From NCBI GenBank assembly GCA_021782295.1, contig JAJXVC010000044.1:1-10841 (forward strand): DNA of 10,841 nt, written 5' to 3'. Below are positions 1 through 6,813 of the stretch, piece after piece (the first letter of the stretch is position 1; each line of letters begins with the position of its first letter). Below the pieces are notes generated by a model that was not told the origin of the DNA, did not search any database, and saw only the letters and a program-made list of their open reading frames with translations. The DNA is from a bacterium. GTDB taxonomy: Bacteria; Eremiobacterota; Eremiobacteria; Baltobacterales; Baltobacteraceae. The translations under genes and the position numbers were made by a program.

Positions 1-221
1 GCACCATAACGATCTAAGCCCTCTTTGCCTGCAGCAACGACCGCGGGCTCGTCGGAGAGCCCGAGATAATTATTGGATGAAAGAACGATAACGTCGCCGG
101 CCTCTTCCATGTGTACGCTCGGTGCCATCGGCGAGGTAATGTGGCGCAGGTGCTTGTAGGTGCCGGCGGCCTTCAGCGCATCGAGTTCTTTCTGTAGCGC
201 AGCATCGAATGCGGCGTTCAT
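1..221 (-). CDS. kbl: 2-amino-3-ketobutyrate CoA ligase (glycine C-acetyltransferase), N-terminal part, cut by window edge
   Basis: Only the first 73 codons are present; the gene runs off the left edge. The product would be the PLP-dependent, cytoplasmic alpha-oxoamine synthase that cleaves 2-amino-3-oxobutyrate with CoA to glycine and acetyl-CoA, the second step of threonine degradation. Visible support is the N-terminal family pattern: a leading helix (FDAALQKELDALKAAGTYK), then a short strand region, then SSNNYLGLSDEP at residues 48-59, which matches the family's conserved NNYLGL segment. The PLP lysine and the other catalytic residues lie outside the window. The start ATG (221-219) overlaps the tdh stop as ATGA, so translation is probably coupled to tdh. 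Its position directly after tdh is the classical tdh-kbl arrangement and separates it from other alpha-oxoamine synthases such as BioF or HemA. Confidence 0.9.
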   Translation of the reverse strand, partial: MNAAFDAALQKELDALKAAGTYKHLRHITSPMAPSVHMEEAGDVIVLSSNNYLGLSDEPAVVAAGKEGLDRYG

Positions 222-1273
222 TTCTTCCCTCCGGTGAGATCGAGGACGATTTTTGCGGCTTCGCCGCTATGCATGAGTTCAAAGGCGCGGTCGTACTCTT
301 CAAACGGCAACACGTGGGTGATAATGGGGCGAAGGTCGACGCGCCCGCTCTTCACCAGCGCTTGCGTTTGAAACCATGTCTCAAACATCCGCCGACCATT
401 GATTCCCAATACGGTCAGGCCTTTGAAGATAATACGCTCCGCAAGATTGATATTGATGCTGTCGGAGGGAATGCCGAGGAGCGCGGCGCGCCCGCCGTTG
501 CGAACCATTTGCAGGCCCATATCGATCGCCGCGATGCTTCCCGACATTTCGAGCAGGACGTCGACGCCGTTCCCACCGGTGCGCGTCTTCATCTCCTCAA
601 CCAACCCGCTGCTGCGCGAATCGAAGACTGCGTCGGCCCCAAGGCGTTTGGCGAGCTCGAGTTTGGCGGGGTTGACGTCGAAGGCGTAGACGCTCGCAGC
701 GCCCGCCGCGCGCGCGACCGGAATCGCCATCAGTCCGATCGAGCCGACACCGGTAATCGCAACGCTCTTGGTACTCACATCCGCCGCCATCACGGTATGC
801 ACCGCGTTTCCGAGCGGATCGAAGACCGCAGCGAACTCATCGGGAATCGCCGGGTCGAGCGGCCACACGTTGTATTCGGGCATCGAAATATATTCTGCAA
901 AGGCACCGTCTCGGTCGACGCCGATAATTTTTACGCGCTCGCAGATATGGGCATCGCCGATCCGACAGAGGAAGCAGGTAAGGTCGGCGATGTGTCCCTC
1001 GGCGCTTACGCGGTCGCCGACTGCAACCGCACGAACCGCCGCCCCGACCGCTGCGACGCGACCCATGAATTCGTGCCCGACGGTGACCGGCGGCACGATA
1101 CGGTTCTGCGCCCACGCATCCCAGTGATAGATGTGCGCGTCGGTCCCGCAGACCCCCGCTTTCTCCACACGAATGAGGACGTCGGTCGGTCCGATCGACG
1201 GAATGGGAAGCTCTTCGAGCGTAAAGCCCGGGCCGGCGGCGTTTTTGCGGAGCGCATGCATGCTGTTTTTCAT
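218..1273 (-). CDS. tdh: L-threonine 3-dehydrogenase
   Basis: Zinc-dependent medium-chain dehydrogenase (351 aa; E. coli Tdh is 341) that oxidises L-threonine with NAD+ to 2-amino-3-oxobutyrate, the substrate of Kbl encoded next. The GroES-like catalytic domain carries C42 (VCGTDAHIY) and H67-E68 (GHE), the catalytic zinc ligands. The Rossmann domain has GVGSIG at 175-180. FDPLGNAVHT (151-160) and GINGRRMFETW are Tdh-specific stretches. The structural zinc lobe has C100, C103 and C111, but the first position of the usual four-Cys set is Asp97. The ATG at 1273 has no good Shine-Dalgarno sequence. Met5 (1261) aligns with the E. coli start (M-H-A-L versus M-K-A-L) and has GAGA upstream, so it may be the real start. 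Cytoplasmic; transcribed with kbl. The porin terminator lies just upstream, so tdh probably has its own promoter in the short gap, though I cannot point to it. Confidence 0.94.
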   Translation of the reverse strand: MKNSMHALRKNAAGPGFTLEELPIPSIGPTDVLIRVEKAGVCGTDAHIYHWDAWAQNRIVPPVTVGHEFMGRVAAVGAAVRAVAVGDRVSAEGHIADLTCFLCRIGDAHICERVKIIGVDRDGAFAEYISMPEYNVWPLDPAIPDEFAAVFDPLGNAVHTVMAADVSTKSVAITGVGSIGLMAIPVARAAGAASVYAFDVNPAKLELAKRLGADAVFDSRSSGLVEEMKTRTGGNGVDVLLEMSGSIAAIDMGLQMVRNGGRAALLGIPSDSININLAERIIFKGLTVLGINGRRMFETWFQTQALVKSGRVDLRPIITHVLPFEEYDRAFELMHSGEAAKIVLDLTGGKK

Positions 1274-1322
1274 CTCTGGGCCCCGGTATTCGCGCCGATC
1301 TATCCGCTACCTCGACGGGGAC

Positions 1323-1355
1323 AAAAAGAGGGGCCCGCGTCGCCGCGAACCCCTC
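1323..1355 (-). terminator. Rho-independent terminator of the porin gene
   Basis: On the minus strand an inverted repeat GAGGGG...CCCCTC (1350-1355 with 1328-1333) encloses a 2-nt mismatch and an inner CGCG/CGCG stem with a 4-nt loop. Five T's follow directly (A's at 1323-1327 on the plus strand). It begins about 24 nt after the porin stop at 1379 and ends about 50 nt before the tdh start, so it should separate porin transcription from tdh-kbl. Some read-through is possible because the stem is interrupted. Confidence 0.8.
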
Positions 1356-1378
1356 CCTTTTCTCGTATCGGCCGACGA

Positions 1379-2935
1379 CTAGAAGTCGTATTCGACCTGT
1401 ACGCGATTGTACTTGAAGAGCGGCAGGCCGCCGAACTGCTCCGTACGCTCGCCGTAGCGATCGCGCACGAGCCAGCCGTGGTAGGCACCCTTGCCGACCT
1501 TGTTGATGAAGTAGAACGCGTCGAGATCGGTCTCTTGCGTTGGTGCAAGCCCAACGGCGCTGGTACCGTCACGATAGAACGCCCGCGAAAGGATCGCATG
1601 GAAGTGCTTGTTCGTCGAGTTGAACATGAGCGCGAATTTCACGCCCTGCCCGTAGGTACGACGATCGACCATACCCTGCGTCATCGAGGTGGTGAAGAAC
1701 GGATCGGTGGCATACGAGTCGGTATACGGCGATGCGAAACCACCGTAGTAGATCGTCGTGGTGCCGGCCGCGCCGTTGCTCACGCAGTTGTAGCCGTTTC
1801 CGGCGAGGAGGTAGGGAACGTTCGTTGCAGCCGACGTACCGGCACCAACGAGCCCGTGAGCGGCACTACAGCTGACGCCCGCGGGAAGAACGACGGTATC
1901 GCTCTTTGCCGGAACGTTGTTGTAGCCGACGGTGAAGTCGACATTCTTCGTTAACGAGAGGCCGGCCTGAAGGCCGTATCCCGTCGCGCGAATCTTGCCG
2001 ATCAGCGCGCTTCCGGTATCCTGTTCGCTACCCGCTTGCAGGGCAACGAAGGGTTTGTACTTCTTCATGAAGCCCGGGATGCTGTACTTCGCATCGAACC
2101 ACGTCAGCGTCGCGATGTTGTTGAAGCCGTAGTAGTAGAGATCCGCCGCGAGTCCTTTTGCGGCGTAGCCGACCTTGGCGTAGCCGAAGCCGCTGTTGGT
2201 CATGGCGTTATTCTTGCCGTTCGGATTGTAGATATTCGGTTCTGAACCCAACGACGGAGCATCGACGTAGTAGCCGGTGAGCAACGTGGAGTTGCCGAAC
2301 GCCGACTGCGCGCGACCCTCGAACTTCGAGAACACGGCGCCCTCGAGGTTCCAGTTCTTGTTGAGTTTGTAGGTAACGTCGCCGCCCTGAAACGCAACCG
2401 GCTTCAGACGTGAATCCGAGCTGTTCGCCCACGGCGAATTGAAGACTTGGTTACCGAGCTTTGCGCCGAATCCATGCCCCTGATATTTGACGTACGCTTC
2501 GTAGAGCGTGCTCATCTGGAAATCGGGGAGCGTGTTGTCCGCGGCGATTCCCGGCGGTGCCGGGAGGCACGCGTTGCCGGGTGAGGGCTGGTAATTCGCG
2601 GCGAGCGAACAGTTGCCGTTGAGCGGATTGGCGTAAAAATACGTTGCTCCCAACGAGAAACCGCCGCCGGCGTTGTACTTGCCATGCAAGCTGATGCCGG
2701 TGTTCCAAGCCTCTTGATTCGGCCCTTTCTGCCCCGCACTCGCGTTCTGTCGTGTGAAATAATAGCTACGAACGTAGCCTTTGTACGAAAAGCGGCTGGC
2801 GGGCTTCTTGGATGCGCTCTCTTGGGCGACGATCGTCTTCTTTGTCGGTGTGTCCTGCGTTGCCGCCGACGCGAAAGAAGCCGTCACTACGAGAAGCATC
2901 GCAAGGGCCGCGCCGAAGCGCTGAATCATCTTCAT
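1379..2935 (-). CDS. OprD-family outer membrane porin
   Basis: A 518-aa outer-membrane beta-barrel channel of the OprD type, whose known members admit small solutes such as amino acids, peptides or organic acids. There is an N-terminal signal peptide (K2-R6 charged, hydrophobic core to about residue 20, probable cleavage after A-S-A at 22-24). A Ser/Lys/Ala-rich linker follows, then alternating aromatic amphipathic strands to a C-terminal YDF, the terminal Phe used for barrel assembly. Family signatures are SDSRLKPVAFQG (173-184) and DPFFTTSMTQGMVDRRTYG (411-429). Two Cys pairs (C109/C123 and C356/C384) sit in Gly/Asn/Pro-rich, probably external loops, which is unusual for porins. The start is supported by AGGGGA 6 nt upstream. 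It follows pstB by 131 bp, with a candidate operator between, and ends at a terminator. Substrate cannot be told from sequence; a role under phosphate limitation is inferred only from position. Confidence 0.85.
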   Translation of the reverse strand: MKMIQRFGAALAMLLVVTASFASAATQDTPTKKTIVAQESASKKPASRFSYKGYVRSYYFTRQNASAGQKGPNQEAWNTGISLHGKYNAGGGFSLGATYFYANPLNGNCSLAANYQPSPGNACLPAPPGIAADNTLPDFQMSTLYEAYVKYQGHGFGAKLGNQVFNSPWANSSDSRLKPVAFQGGDVTYKLNKNWNLEGAVFSKFEGRAQSAFGNSTLLTGYYVDAPSLGSEPNIYNPNGKNNAMTNSGFGYAKVGYAAKGLAADLYYYGFNNIATLTWFDAKYSIPGFMKKYKPFVALQAGSEQDTGSALIGKIRATGYGLQAGLSLTKNVDFTVGYNNVPAKSDTVVLPAGVSCSAAHGLVGAGTSAATNVPYLLAGNGYNCVSNGAAGTTTIYYGGFASPYTDSYATDPFFTTSMTQGMVDRRTYGQGVKFALMFNSTNKHFHAILSRAFYRDGTSAVGLAPTQETDLDAFYFINKVGKGAYHGWLVRDRYGERTEQFGGLPLFKYNRVQVEYDF

Positions 2936-2977
2936 GAAAAATCCCCTGTGATTGGTGTATTTAAGGATCCGGCTCCG

Positions 2978-3010
2978 AGTCTATCCCGACAACGTTAAGG
3001 GCACCTTAAC
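2978..3010 (-). promoter_or_regulatory. Candidate regulator-binding site and -10 element upstream of the porin gene
   Basis: A perfect 7-bp inverted repeat with a 3-bp spacer, GTTAAGG-GCA-CCTTAAC, occupies 2994-3010. Read on the minus strand it is also a near-direct repeat, GTTAAGG-TGCC-CTTAACG, with TTAA cores exactly 11 bp apart; 7-bp units spaced 4 bp apart is the layout of PhoB/OmpR-type boxes. Nine bases beyond it lies TAGACT (2978-2983), a 4/6 match to a -10 hexamer, which would give a leader of roughly 35-40 nt before the porin ATG. It is not a pstB terminator: the stem is AT-rich and no T tract follows on the minus strand. The repeat is a direct observation; its role, and the link to the response regulator at 5126-5842, are inference. 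Confidence 0.4.
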
Positions 3011-3066
3011 TGAGCGCTCCCTCGGTCGACGGAACGTACTTCATGGAAGACAGCTCGCTGGTCTTG

Positions 3067-3861
3067 CTAACCGTAACGACCGGTGATGTAATCCTCGGTT
3101 CGCTTATCCTTCGGTTTCGTGAAGATGTCCGAAGTGGTGCCGCTCTCGATAAGTTCGCCTGAAAGAAAGAAGGTCGTATGATCGCTGATGCGAGCGGCCT
3201 GCTGCATGGAATGCGTGACGATCACGACGGTATACTCACGTTTGAGATCCTCGATGAGATCTTCGATTTTACTCGTCGCAATCGGGTCGAGCGCAGAGGC
3301 GGGCTCGTCCATGAGAATCACCTCCGGATCGACCGCCAGGCAGCGGGCGATGCACAGGCGCTGTTGCTGCCCGCCGGAGAGTTGGAGCGCCGGGCGGTCG
3401 AGGCGATCCTTCACCTCGTCCCAGAGCGCGGCGCTGCGCAGCGAACGTTCGGCGATCTCCAGCAGATGCTCGCGCCGTTTCTCGCCGTGAATGCGTGGGC
3501 CGTAGACGACGTTTTCGAAGACCGTTTTCGGGAATGGGTTCGGGCGCTGAAAAACCATGCCGATGCGATGGCGAATGGAGACCGGGTCGACCTCCGATGC
3601 GTAAATATTCTCGCCGTCGAGCAAAACCGCGCCTTCGACGCGAGCTCCGGGCGTCAGATCGTGCATCCGATTGAGCGCGCGCAAAAACGTCGATTTCCCG
3701 CATCCCGACGGGCCGATCAGCGCCATGACGCAATGCTCGGCGACCCCGAGCGAGGCCTTTTTCATGGCATGGAACTGCCCGTAAAATACATCTACGTTTT
3801 GAACGATCAACTTCTCTGCGCGCTCTTCGCGCGCGTCGACCGGCGACATCGTCGGAATCAT
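3067..3861 (-). CDS. pstB: Phosphate ABC transporter ATP-binding protein PstB
   Basis: ATPase of the high-affinity PstSCAB phosphate importer (264 aa, normal length), cytoplasmic and normally docked on the PstC/PstA membrane subunits. All ABC elements are present: Walker [10 protein letters not shown] (50-58), Q-loop Q105 in the PstB-typical [10 protein letters not shown], signature LSGGQ (161-165), Walker B VILMDEP (181-187), D-loop SALD and switch H217. The PstB ending [10 protein letters not shown] is intact, which separates it from other ABC ATPases. The start ATG at 3861 has AGGAG 5 nt upstream; Met5 is a less likely alternative. It lies 79 bp downstream of the PhoR-like kinase on the same strand, probably in one unit. 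Known biology links Pst to PhoR signalling through PhoU. The unusual point is that pstS, pstC, pstA and phoU do not flank it; they may be elsewhere. Confidence 0.96.
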   Translation of the reverse strand: MIPTMSPVDAREERAEKLIVQNVDVFYGQFHAMKKASLGVAEHCVMALIGPSGCGKSTFLRALNRMHDLTPGARVEGAVLLDGENIYASEVDPVSIRHRIGMVFQRPNPFPKTVFENVVYGPRIHGEKRREHLLEIAERSLRSAALWDEVKDRLDRPALQLSGGQQQRLCIARCLAVDPEVILMDEPASALDPIATSKIEDLIEDLKREYTVVIVTHSMQQAARISDHTTFFLSGELIESGTTSDIFTKPKDKRTEDYITGRYG

Positions 3862-3940
3862 ATGCTCTCCTGCTGTCCTTCTCTATGCGACACGACGCCC
3901 CGAAATTCCGCGTTACGATTCCATGAAAGGGCGCGCTTGC

Positions 3941-5119
3941 CTATTCGCGCGCGATGCGGAGGATCGGGAGGCGCACGACAAAGGTCGCGCCGTGCCCCAG
4001 CATCGACTCGGCGGCGATGCTTCCACGATGCGCCTCCACGATTCCCTTAACAATCGCGAGCCCGAGCCCGGCGCCGCCGTGCTCGCCCTCTCGCGCGCGC
4101 GAGGGATCGCCGACATAAAAGCGTTCGAAGATATGTGGAAGGCTGCGATAGGGGATCCCATCCCCGCTGTCGCGTACGCGCAACAATGCCTCGGAACCCT
4201 CTGCGTCGATCTCGACGGCGACCTCGCCGCCGGGCGGCGTATGTCGCAACGCGTTATCGATGAGGTTGACGAAGACTTGGGCGAGCCGGTCGGGATCGGC
4301 CTCCAAGCGCACCGGCCGCACGGCCTTCACTTCGAGGTTGACGCCCTTCCCCAGCGCAGCAGGCTCGAAACTTGACGCAATCGAGCGCGCAAGCTGTTCG
4401 ATATCGACCTCGCGTAACCGCAGGCGAATATGCCCCGACTCGGTACTTGCCTGCTCGAGAAAACGCGCGACCAACTCGGTGAGACGGTCGACCTGCGCGA
4501 GTGCCTGCGGCAGAAAGAGCGCACTCGCCTCGGCATCTCCTGAATCGAGAACGGTCTCGATCATCAAACGAATCGATGAGAGCGGCGTTCGCAATTCATG
4601 CGAAACATTACTAAGAAACTCGGTTCGCGCTCGCTCCAGCCGCGCGACCTCCGTACGATCGATCGCGACGAGCACGACACCACGCGGCCCGCGAGCGTCC
4701 GGCGGGAGCGGGGTTGCGGAGATCGCGAAGGTGCGCTGACGCCCCGGCTCGCCGAGTTGCAATGTTTCAAAAGATGCTTCACCCTTGAGGGCATCGAGCG
4801 TGCGCCGTTCGATCGCAACGTTAGGAATCGCGCGTAAGATATGCTCGCCGACCGCGCCTTTGCGGTCGAACCGAAATATTCTCGCCGATGACCGGTTCGC
4901 AAAAGCGATATGCAATTGTTCGTCGACGAGGACGACGCCCAGCGGCAGTCGATTGAGGACGCGGCGAAGATCGCGCAAGAGCGGAGCGCGTTCGGAGGCT
5001 TGGCCTTCGACGGCCGGCGCGACGAGTTCGCGGTGGGAGTGTTGCACGCTGCGAAACCACCAGCCCACCCCGACGCCCACAACAAGAGCGATCGCCGCAG
5101 CGACCGCGGCGACCAACAT
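3941..5119 (-). CDS. phoR: PAS-domain sensor histidine kinase, PhoR-like
   Basis: Membrane-anchored sensor kinase of 392 aa that would autophosphorylate on His and pass phosphate to the response regulator encoded just upstream. Order of parts: one N-terminal membrane segment (about 3-22), short linker, PAS-like domain (about 48-155, with LPLGVVLVDEQLHIAFAN), HisKA dimerisation helix with FLSNVSHELRTPLSS (phosphoacceptor H174), then HATPase_c with N-box NLIDNALRHT (285-294), G1 DSGDGI (317-322), F-box FERFYVGD (331-338) and G2 GGAGLGLAI (348-356). There is no sizeable extracytoplasmic domain, so the signal is probably read in the membrane or cytosol, as proposed for PhoR sensing of the Pst/PhoU complex. 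The start lies 6 nt after the regulator stop. The PhoR name rests on architecture plus adjacency to pstB; other PAS kinases (WalK- or SasA-like) are possible. Confidence 0.86.
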   Translation of the reverse strand: MLVAAVAAAIALVVGVGVGWWFRSVQHSHRELVAPAVEGQASERAPLLRDLRRVLNRLPLGVVLVDEQLHIAFANRSSARIFRFDRKGAVGEHILRAIPNVAIERRTLDALKGEASFETLQLGEPGRQRTFAISATPLPPDARGPRGVVLVAIDRTEVARLERARTEFLSNVSHELRTPLSSIRLMIETVLDSGDAEASALFLPQALAQVDRLTELVARFLEQASTESGHIRLRLREVDIEQLARSIASSFEPAALGKGVNLEVKAVRPVRLEADPDRLAQVFVNLIDNALRHTPPGGEVAVEIDAEGSEALLRVRDSGDGIPYRSLPHIFERFYVGDPSRAREGEHGGAGLGLAIVKGIVEAHRGSIAAESMLGHGATFVVRLPILRIARE

Positions 5120-5125
5120 CTCGCG

Positions 5126-5842
5126 CTACCCGCGGAACATATAGCCGCGGCTGCGGACGGTAATGATGTGGCGCGGATTGCGCGAATCGACTTCGATTTT
5201 TTCGCGCAGCCAGCGTACGTGAACGCTGATCGTTTGATGTTCGCCGTCGAAGTCGTATCCCCAAACTTTATCCAATAATGTTTGCCGCGTAACGACGCGT
5301 CCGTGATTTTCCATCAGAAGCCGCAACAGACTGAATTCTTTGGGCGCAAGCGCGACATCTTCTCCTCGCACGACCAGCCGTTGCCGCGACGGATCGAGCG
5401 TGATTTCGCCGAGCGTCAGGGTTTCGTCGGGGCCGATGACCAATGGGCCGCCGCGCCGCAAGCGCGCTTTGACGCGTGCAAGAAATTCGTGCAGGGCGAA
5501 GGGTTTGGTGACGTAATCATCGGCACCGAGTTCGAGCGCGAGGACCTTATCGATCTCTTGATCCTTCGCGGTGAGCATGATGATCGGTACCGTCGAAAAT
5601 TTGCGGATCTCCTTGCACGCCTCAACCCCGTCGAGTACCGGCAGCATGATATCGAGCACGACCAGATCGGGCTCCTCACGTTGGGCCAGAGAAACGGCCG
5701 TGCGCCCGTCACCGGCGGTCACGACGCGATAGCCGCTACGCTCTAAATTAAAGCGTAGCGTTTGCAGGATCGCCGATTCGTCGTCGACGACGAGAATTTT
5801 TTTGTCGAAGTCGGCTTGCTTCGTGAATGTCCGTTGCATCAT
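5126..5842 (-). CDS. phoB: OmpR/PhoB-family response regulator
   Basis: Two-domain DNA-binding regulator of 238 aa. The receiver domain (about 15-130) has the acidic pair D20-D21, phosphoacceptor D64 (VVLDIMLP), T91 and K113 (KPF), all needed for phosphorylation switching. A winged-helix domain (about 138-238) contains KEFSLLRLLMENHGRVVTR, a recognition-helix region with TISVHVRWLREKIE, and ends RSRGYMFRG. The ATG at 5842 was chosen because it overlaps the preceding stop as ATGATG, has AGGA 6 nt upstream and gives the normal length; the frame stays open to 6061, but that extension lies inside the dehydrogenase gene. A second ATG follows immediately (5839). It forms a cognate pair with the kinase 6 nt downstream. 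The name phoB (or phoP/regX3 equivalent) is inferred from the neighbouring phoR-like and pstB genes; its target genes are not shown by the sequence. Confidence 0.88.
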   Translation of the reverse strand: MMQRTFTKQADFDKKILVVDDESAILQTLRFNLERSGYRVVTAGDGRTAVSLAQREEPDLVVLDIMLPVLDGVEACKEIRKFSTVPIIMLTAKDQEIDKVLALELGADDYVTKPFALHEFLARVKARLRRGGPLVIGPDETLTLGEITLDPSRQRLVVRGEDVALAPKEFSLLRLLMENHGRVVTRQTLLDKVWGYDFDGEHQTISVHVRWLREKIEVDSRNPRHIITVRSRGYMFRG

Positions 5843-6723
5843 CGAGGTTCCTGCGCTCCATAGAGCTTTGCAATGGCCGTATAGTCGCGCCGGCCGTCGG
5901 TCTTGGATTGTAGCGTATAGAGTTGGTGGGCAAGCGCTGCTTGCGGCATCGGGTGCCCCATGACACGCGCCGCGTCGAGTGCCGCCGCGAGATCTTTGCG
6001 TAATAAATCCATCGCGAACCCTCCATCGAATCCGGCCCCCAACCACGTCTTGGGAATCCATTGTTCGAGTACGTAATTCGAGGCGGTCGCACTTTTGAGC
6101 ACCTCGCGCACCGCGTCGATATCGGCCCCGGCCTTTTGTGCGAACATCAGCGCTTCGGCGTTCGCGATCATAATGCTGCCAATCGCGATTTGGTTCACCA
6201 GTTTTACCGTCTCGCCCATGCCGACCGGGCCAAGATGGTGCGGCGTTCCCATCGCCTCGAGGACGGCGCGGACGCGTGCGAAGGCTTCATCGCTCCCGCC
6301 GACCATAATCGTCAACGTTCCGCTCTGCGCGCGCATCGGCCCGCCGCTCACGGGCGCATCGACGAAGCCGACACCGCGTTGCGCGAGTCGCTCCGCGAAG
6401 CGGCGCGAGGCGACCGGCGATATCGTCGACATGTCGACGACGATACTCCCTTCGCGCAGCCCATCGGCGACGCCGTGCTCGGCAAAGAGTGCTTCTTCAA
6501 CCTGCGGTGCATCGGGGACGCAAAGCACGACGATCTCGCTCTCGGCCGCCACCTCGCTTGGGTGTACGACCGCCCGCGCACCGAGTGCGGCAAGCCGTTC
6601 GAGCGGGGCGCGGTTCCGGTGCGCCGCGGCGACAACGGGGAAACCCGCGCGCAGCAAGGCATGCGCCATCGGCTCGCCCATAGCGCCGAGACCGATAAAA
6701 CCTACGATTGTGGGGGATGACAT
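5839..6723 (-). CDS. NAD(P)-dependent beta-hydroxyacid dehydrogenase (3-hydroxyisobutyrate / tartronate semialdehyde reductase type)
   Basis: Cytoplasmic oxidoreductase (294 aa, typical family length) of the 6-phosphogluconate-dehydrogenase-like beta-hydroxyacid dehydrogenase family. The N-terminal Rossmann domain starts with GFIGLGAMGEPM (8-19). The substrate-binding stretch DAPVSGGPMRAQSGTLTIMVGG (122-143) and the catalytic lysine K174 with N178 in GMGETVKLVNQ are intact. The all-helical C-terminal domain includes FAMDLLRKDLAAALD (236-250). Family members act on 3-hydroxyisobutyrate, tartronate semialdehyde, 4-hydroxybutyrate or related acids; the exact substrate cannot be read from sequence. 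It is the first gene of the minus-strand run, divergent from the aldolase gene, and its stop is shared with the response-regulator start, so regulator synthesis may be coupled to it. Start at 6723 begins just before the Rossmann strand; no strong ribosome binding site is seen. Confidence 0.88.
   Translation of the reverse strand: MSSPTIVGFIGLGAMGEPMAHALLRAGFPVVAAAHRNRAPLERLAALGARAVVHPSEVAAESEIVVLCVPDAPQVEEALFAEHGVADGLREGSIVVDMSTISPVASRRFAERLAQRGVGFVDAPVSGGPMRAQSGTLTIMVGGSDEAFARVRAVLEAMGTPHHLGPVGMGETVKLVNQIAIGSIMIANAEALMFAQKAGADIDAVREVLKSATASNYVLEQWIPKTWLGAGFDGGFAMDLLRKDLAAALDAARVMGHPMPQAALAHQLYTLQSKTDGRRDYTAIAKLYGAQEPR
5849..5852 (-). promoter_or_regulatory. Ribosome binding site deciding the response-regulator start
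   Basis: AGGA on the minus strand lies inside the last codons of the dehydrogenase gene, 6 nt before the ATG at 5842-5840. It supports starting the regulator at the ATGA overlap rather than at an upstream in-frame ATG. Confidence 0.65.
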
Positions 6724-6769
6724 CGCACCAGGCGTTTATCGCTTCCGGCGCGCCCTTCCTCGTCCCACC

Positions 6770-6813
6770 CCCCGCATAGGGGCGGGGCTCCAGCCGGACG
6801 AAGCCCCGGCCCC
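6770..6813 (+). promoter_or_regulatory. Two overlapping GC-rich hairpins in the aldolase leader
   Basis: Arm A CCCCGC (6770-6775) pairs with GCGGGG (6782-6787), leaving a 6-nt loop. Alternatively, GGGGC plus GGGGCT (6779-6789) pairs with AGCCCC plus GCCCC (6802-6807 and 6809-6813), 11 bp with one bulged G at 6808 and a 12-nt loop. Both use the same central G-rich arm and cannot form together. The larger stem ends at the base before the ATG at 6814. No Shine-Dalgarno sequence and no T tract are visible. It could control translation or transcription of the aldolase, or be a dispersed intergenic repeat; the sequence alone does not decide. Confidence 0.5.

Noticed and set aside
209..1954. 581-codon open frame on the plus strand, antisense to tdh and the porin
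   Set aside because: It crosses two well-supported genes on the opposite strand and their terminator region, has an Arg/Asp/Glu/His-rich composition typical of antisense frames in GC-biased DNA, and shows no recognisable domain or ribosome binding site.
3012..3019. GAGCGCTC palindrome in the pstB-porin gap
   Set aside because: An 8-bp GC-rich palindrome is expected by chance at this composition; no T tract or second site.
3178..4050. 290-codon plus-strand frame antisense to pstB and the kinase 3' end
   Set aside because: Shadow of a certain gene (all ABC motifs intact on the minus strand); no motif of its own.
5843..6061. N-terminal extension of the response regulator
   Set aside because: Lies wholly in the dehydrogenase gene; the added residues have no domain character and the ATG at 5842 has a ribosome binding site and gives the normal length.
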